From positions 1-5,943 of the forward strand of contig JACRKM010000170.1 in NCBI GenBank assembly GCA_016219765.1: a stretch of 5,943 nt of DNA, in the 5' to 3' direction. The translations under genes were made by a program, and so were the position numbers. Below, piece after piece: positions 5,154 to 5,943 of the stretch. Under the pieces are notes generated by a model. That model worked only from the letters and a program-made list of their open reading frames with translations. It had not been told where the DNA came from and made no database searches. The stretch's first letter is position 1. Every line of letters starts with the position of its first letter. The DNA is from Candidatus Woesearchaeota archaeon. Its GTDB lineage: Archaea > Nanobdellota > Nanobdellia > Woesearchaeales > UBA11576.

Positions 5154-5933
5154 ATGGAAACATTTGAGGCTATTGAAAAGAGGCGTTCTATCCGCAAGTA
5201 CCTCGAAGTTCCTGTTGAATGGGAAAAGGTCGGTAATGTCCTTCGGGCGGCGCAGCAGGCTCCCTCCGCAGGTAATCTGCAGGATTGGAAATTTGTTGTC
5301 GTGACTGATAAGGAGACTAGGAAGAAGATTGCCAACGCTGCGATGCAGCAGAGTTGGATCGAGAAGGCGCCAGTTATTATTGTGGTATATTCGGAGCCAT
5401 ATAAGACAAAACGTTTCTACGGTGATGTTGGAGAAAAAATATATAGCGTGCAGAACGGCGCCGCTGCAATCGAAAATATGCTTATTGCAGCGACCGACCA
5501 GGGTCTTGGCAGCTGTTGGGTGTCCGCATTTGATGAGCCAATGTTGTGCACGATAATGAATTCTCCTAAGAATGTTAAGCCGCAGGCGGTAGTAACGATT
5601 GGCTATCCTGACGAAGATCCAATAACTCCTACAAAGTATCATTTGTATGATCTTACATTCATCAACACGTGGGGCAGCAGGATAGCGAACCCGGATCTAG
5701 TTCTTGACAATTGGAGTGATGTCATCTTAAAGAAGATTCAGGGGGCAAAGGAAGCAGCGCAGACAGAAGCAACGCCAATCGTGAAGAGACTTTTTGAAAA
5801 AGCAAAAGAGCACGCAAAAAAGATTCACGAGAAGATGAAGAAGAAGGTCGAAGAGCAAACGAAAGGAAAAAAGAAGCGAGAAGAATCAAGCGAAGAGGAA
5901 GTTCTTGAGAGTACAGAAGAAGTAGAATATTAA
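5154..5933 (+). CDS. Nitroreductase-family FMN-dependent oxidoreductase with charged C-terminal tail
   Basis: The 259-residue product has a nitroreductase fold in residues 1-~175. The opening IEKRRSIRKY (7-16) is the FMN-phosphate-binding segment, APSAGNLQDWKF (36-47) is the conserved flavin-contacting motif, AAAIENMLIAATDQGLGSCWV (103-123) is the conserved helix and loop over the flavin, and VVTIGYPDE (146-154) the late core strand. Such enzymes are usually dimers that use NAD(P)H to reduce nitro compounds, quinones or other acceptors; the substrate cannot be inferred here. Residues ~177-259 are an extra tail: a Lys/Glu-rich helical stretch (RLFEKAKEHAKKIHEKMKKK, 212-231), then a basic patch, then an acidic end (SSEEEVLESTEEVEY). 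The usual family length is about 170-220 residues, so the tail is an addition. The ATG at 5154 is chosen from the TATA spacing and the family N-terminus; the frame is open upstream only through the promoter. It is divergent from the ligase. Confidence 0.9.
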   Translation: METFEAIEKRRSIRKYLEVPVEWEKVGNVLRAAQQAPSAGNLQDWKFVVVTDKETRKKIANAAMQQSWIEKAPVIIVVYSEPYKTKRFYGDVGEKIYSVQNGAAAIENMLIAATDQGLGSCWVSAFDEPMLCTIMNSPKNVKPQAVVTIGYPDEDPITPTKYHLYDLTFINTWGSRIANPDLVLDNWSDVILKKIQGAKEAAQTEATPIVKRLFEKAKEHAKKIHEKMKKKVEEQTKGKKKREESSEEEVLESTEEVEY

Positions 5934-5943
5934 CTAGTGTATG

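Noticed and set aside
5051..5335. N-terminal extension of the ligase frame to 5335
   Set aside because: It runs back through both promoters into the nitroreductase gene; the extra 95 residues are not ligase-like and the total length would exceed the family norm.

Overview
The window looks archaeal. The evidence is an ATP-dependent DNA ligase of the archaeal/eukaryotic type, TTTAWATA-like promoter boxes centred about 26 nt upstream of two start codons (so apparently leaderless mRNAs), a Shine-Dalgarno sequence matching the end of archaeal 16S rRNA (GAGGTGA), frequent GTG starts, and a secreted protein dense in N-X-S/T glycosylation sequons. A lamin-tail surface protein together with small uncharacterised genes would suit an uncultivated lineage such as a DPANN archaeon, but that placement is inference and no marker gene here fixes it.

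Layout. Bases 1-146 may hold the C-terminal end of an unidentified plus-strand gene. Bases 147-297 are a leader with an AT-rich promoter-like stretch. A plus-strand pair follows: a secreted lamin-tail-domain protein (298-1674), then a single-pass membrane protein with an extracellular beta-sandwich-like region (1671-2489), overlapping by 4 nt. On the minus strand lie an ATP-dependent DNA ligase (5050-3284) and, 11 nt behind it, a proline-poor coiled-coil protein (3272-2667). A nitroreductase-family flavoprotein with a long charged tail (5154-5933, plus strand) diverges from the ligase across a 103-nt double promoter.

The main unexplained structure lies between the convergent genes. Bases 2500-2655 form a ~156-bp element with long terminal inverted repeats (14 + 3 + 16 + 3 bp of pairing with small bulges), flanked on both sides by a perfect 11-bp direct repeat, AATACAAAGAA. 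This is the signature of a small non-autonomous mobile element (MITE-like) with its target-site duplication. Removing it restores two convergent genes whose stop codons are only 10 nt apart. The interior folds into two abutting hairpins, so a structured RNA is also possible.

How the genes may work together. The lamin-tail and membrane-anchored proteins are probably co-translated partners at the cell surface. The ligase and coiled-coil protein are probably co-transcribed, which hints that the coiled-coil protein has a DNA-related or housekeeping role, but nothing in its sequence proves this. The nitroreductase shares only the promoter region with the ligase.
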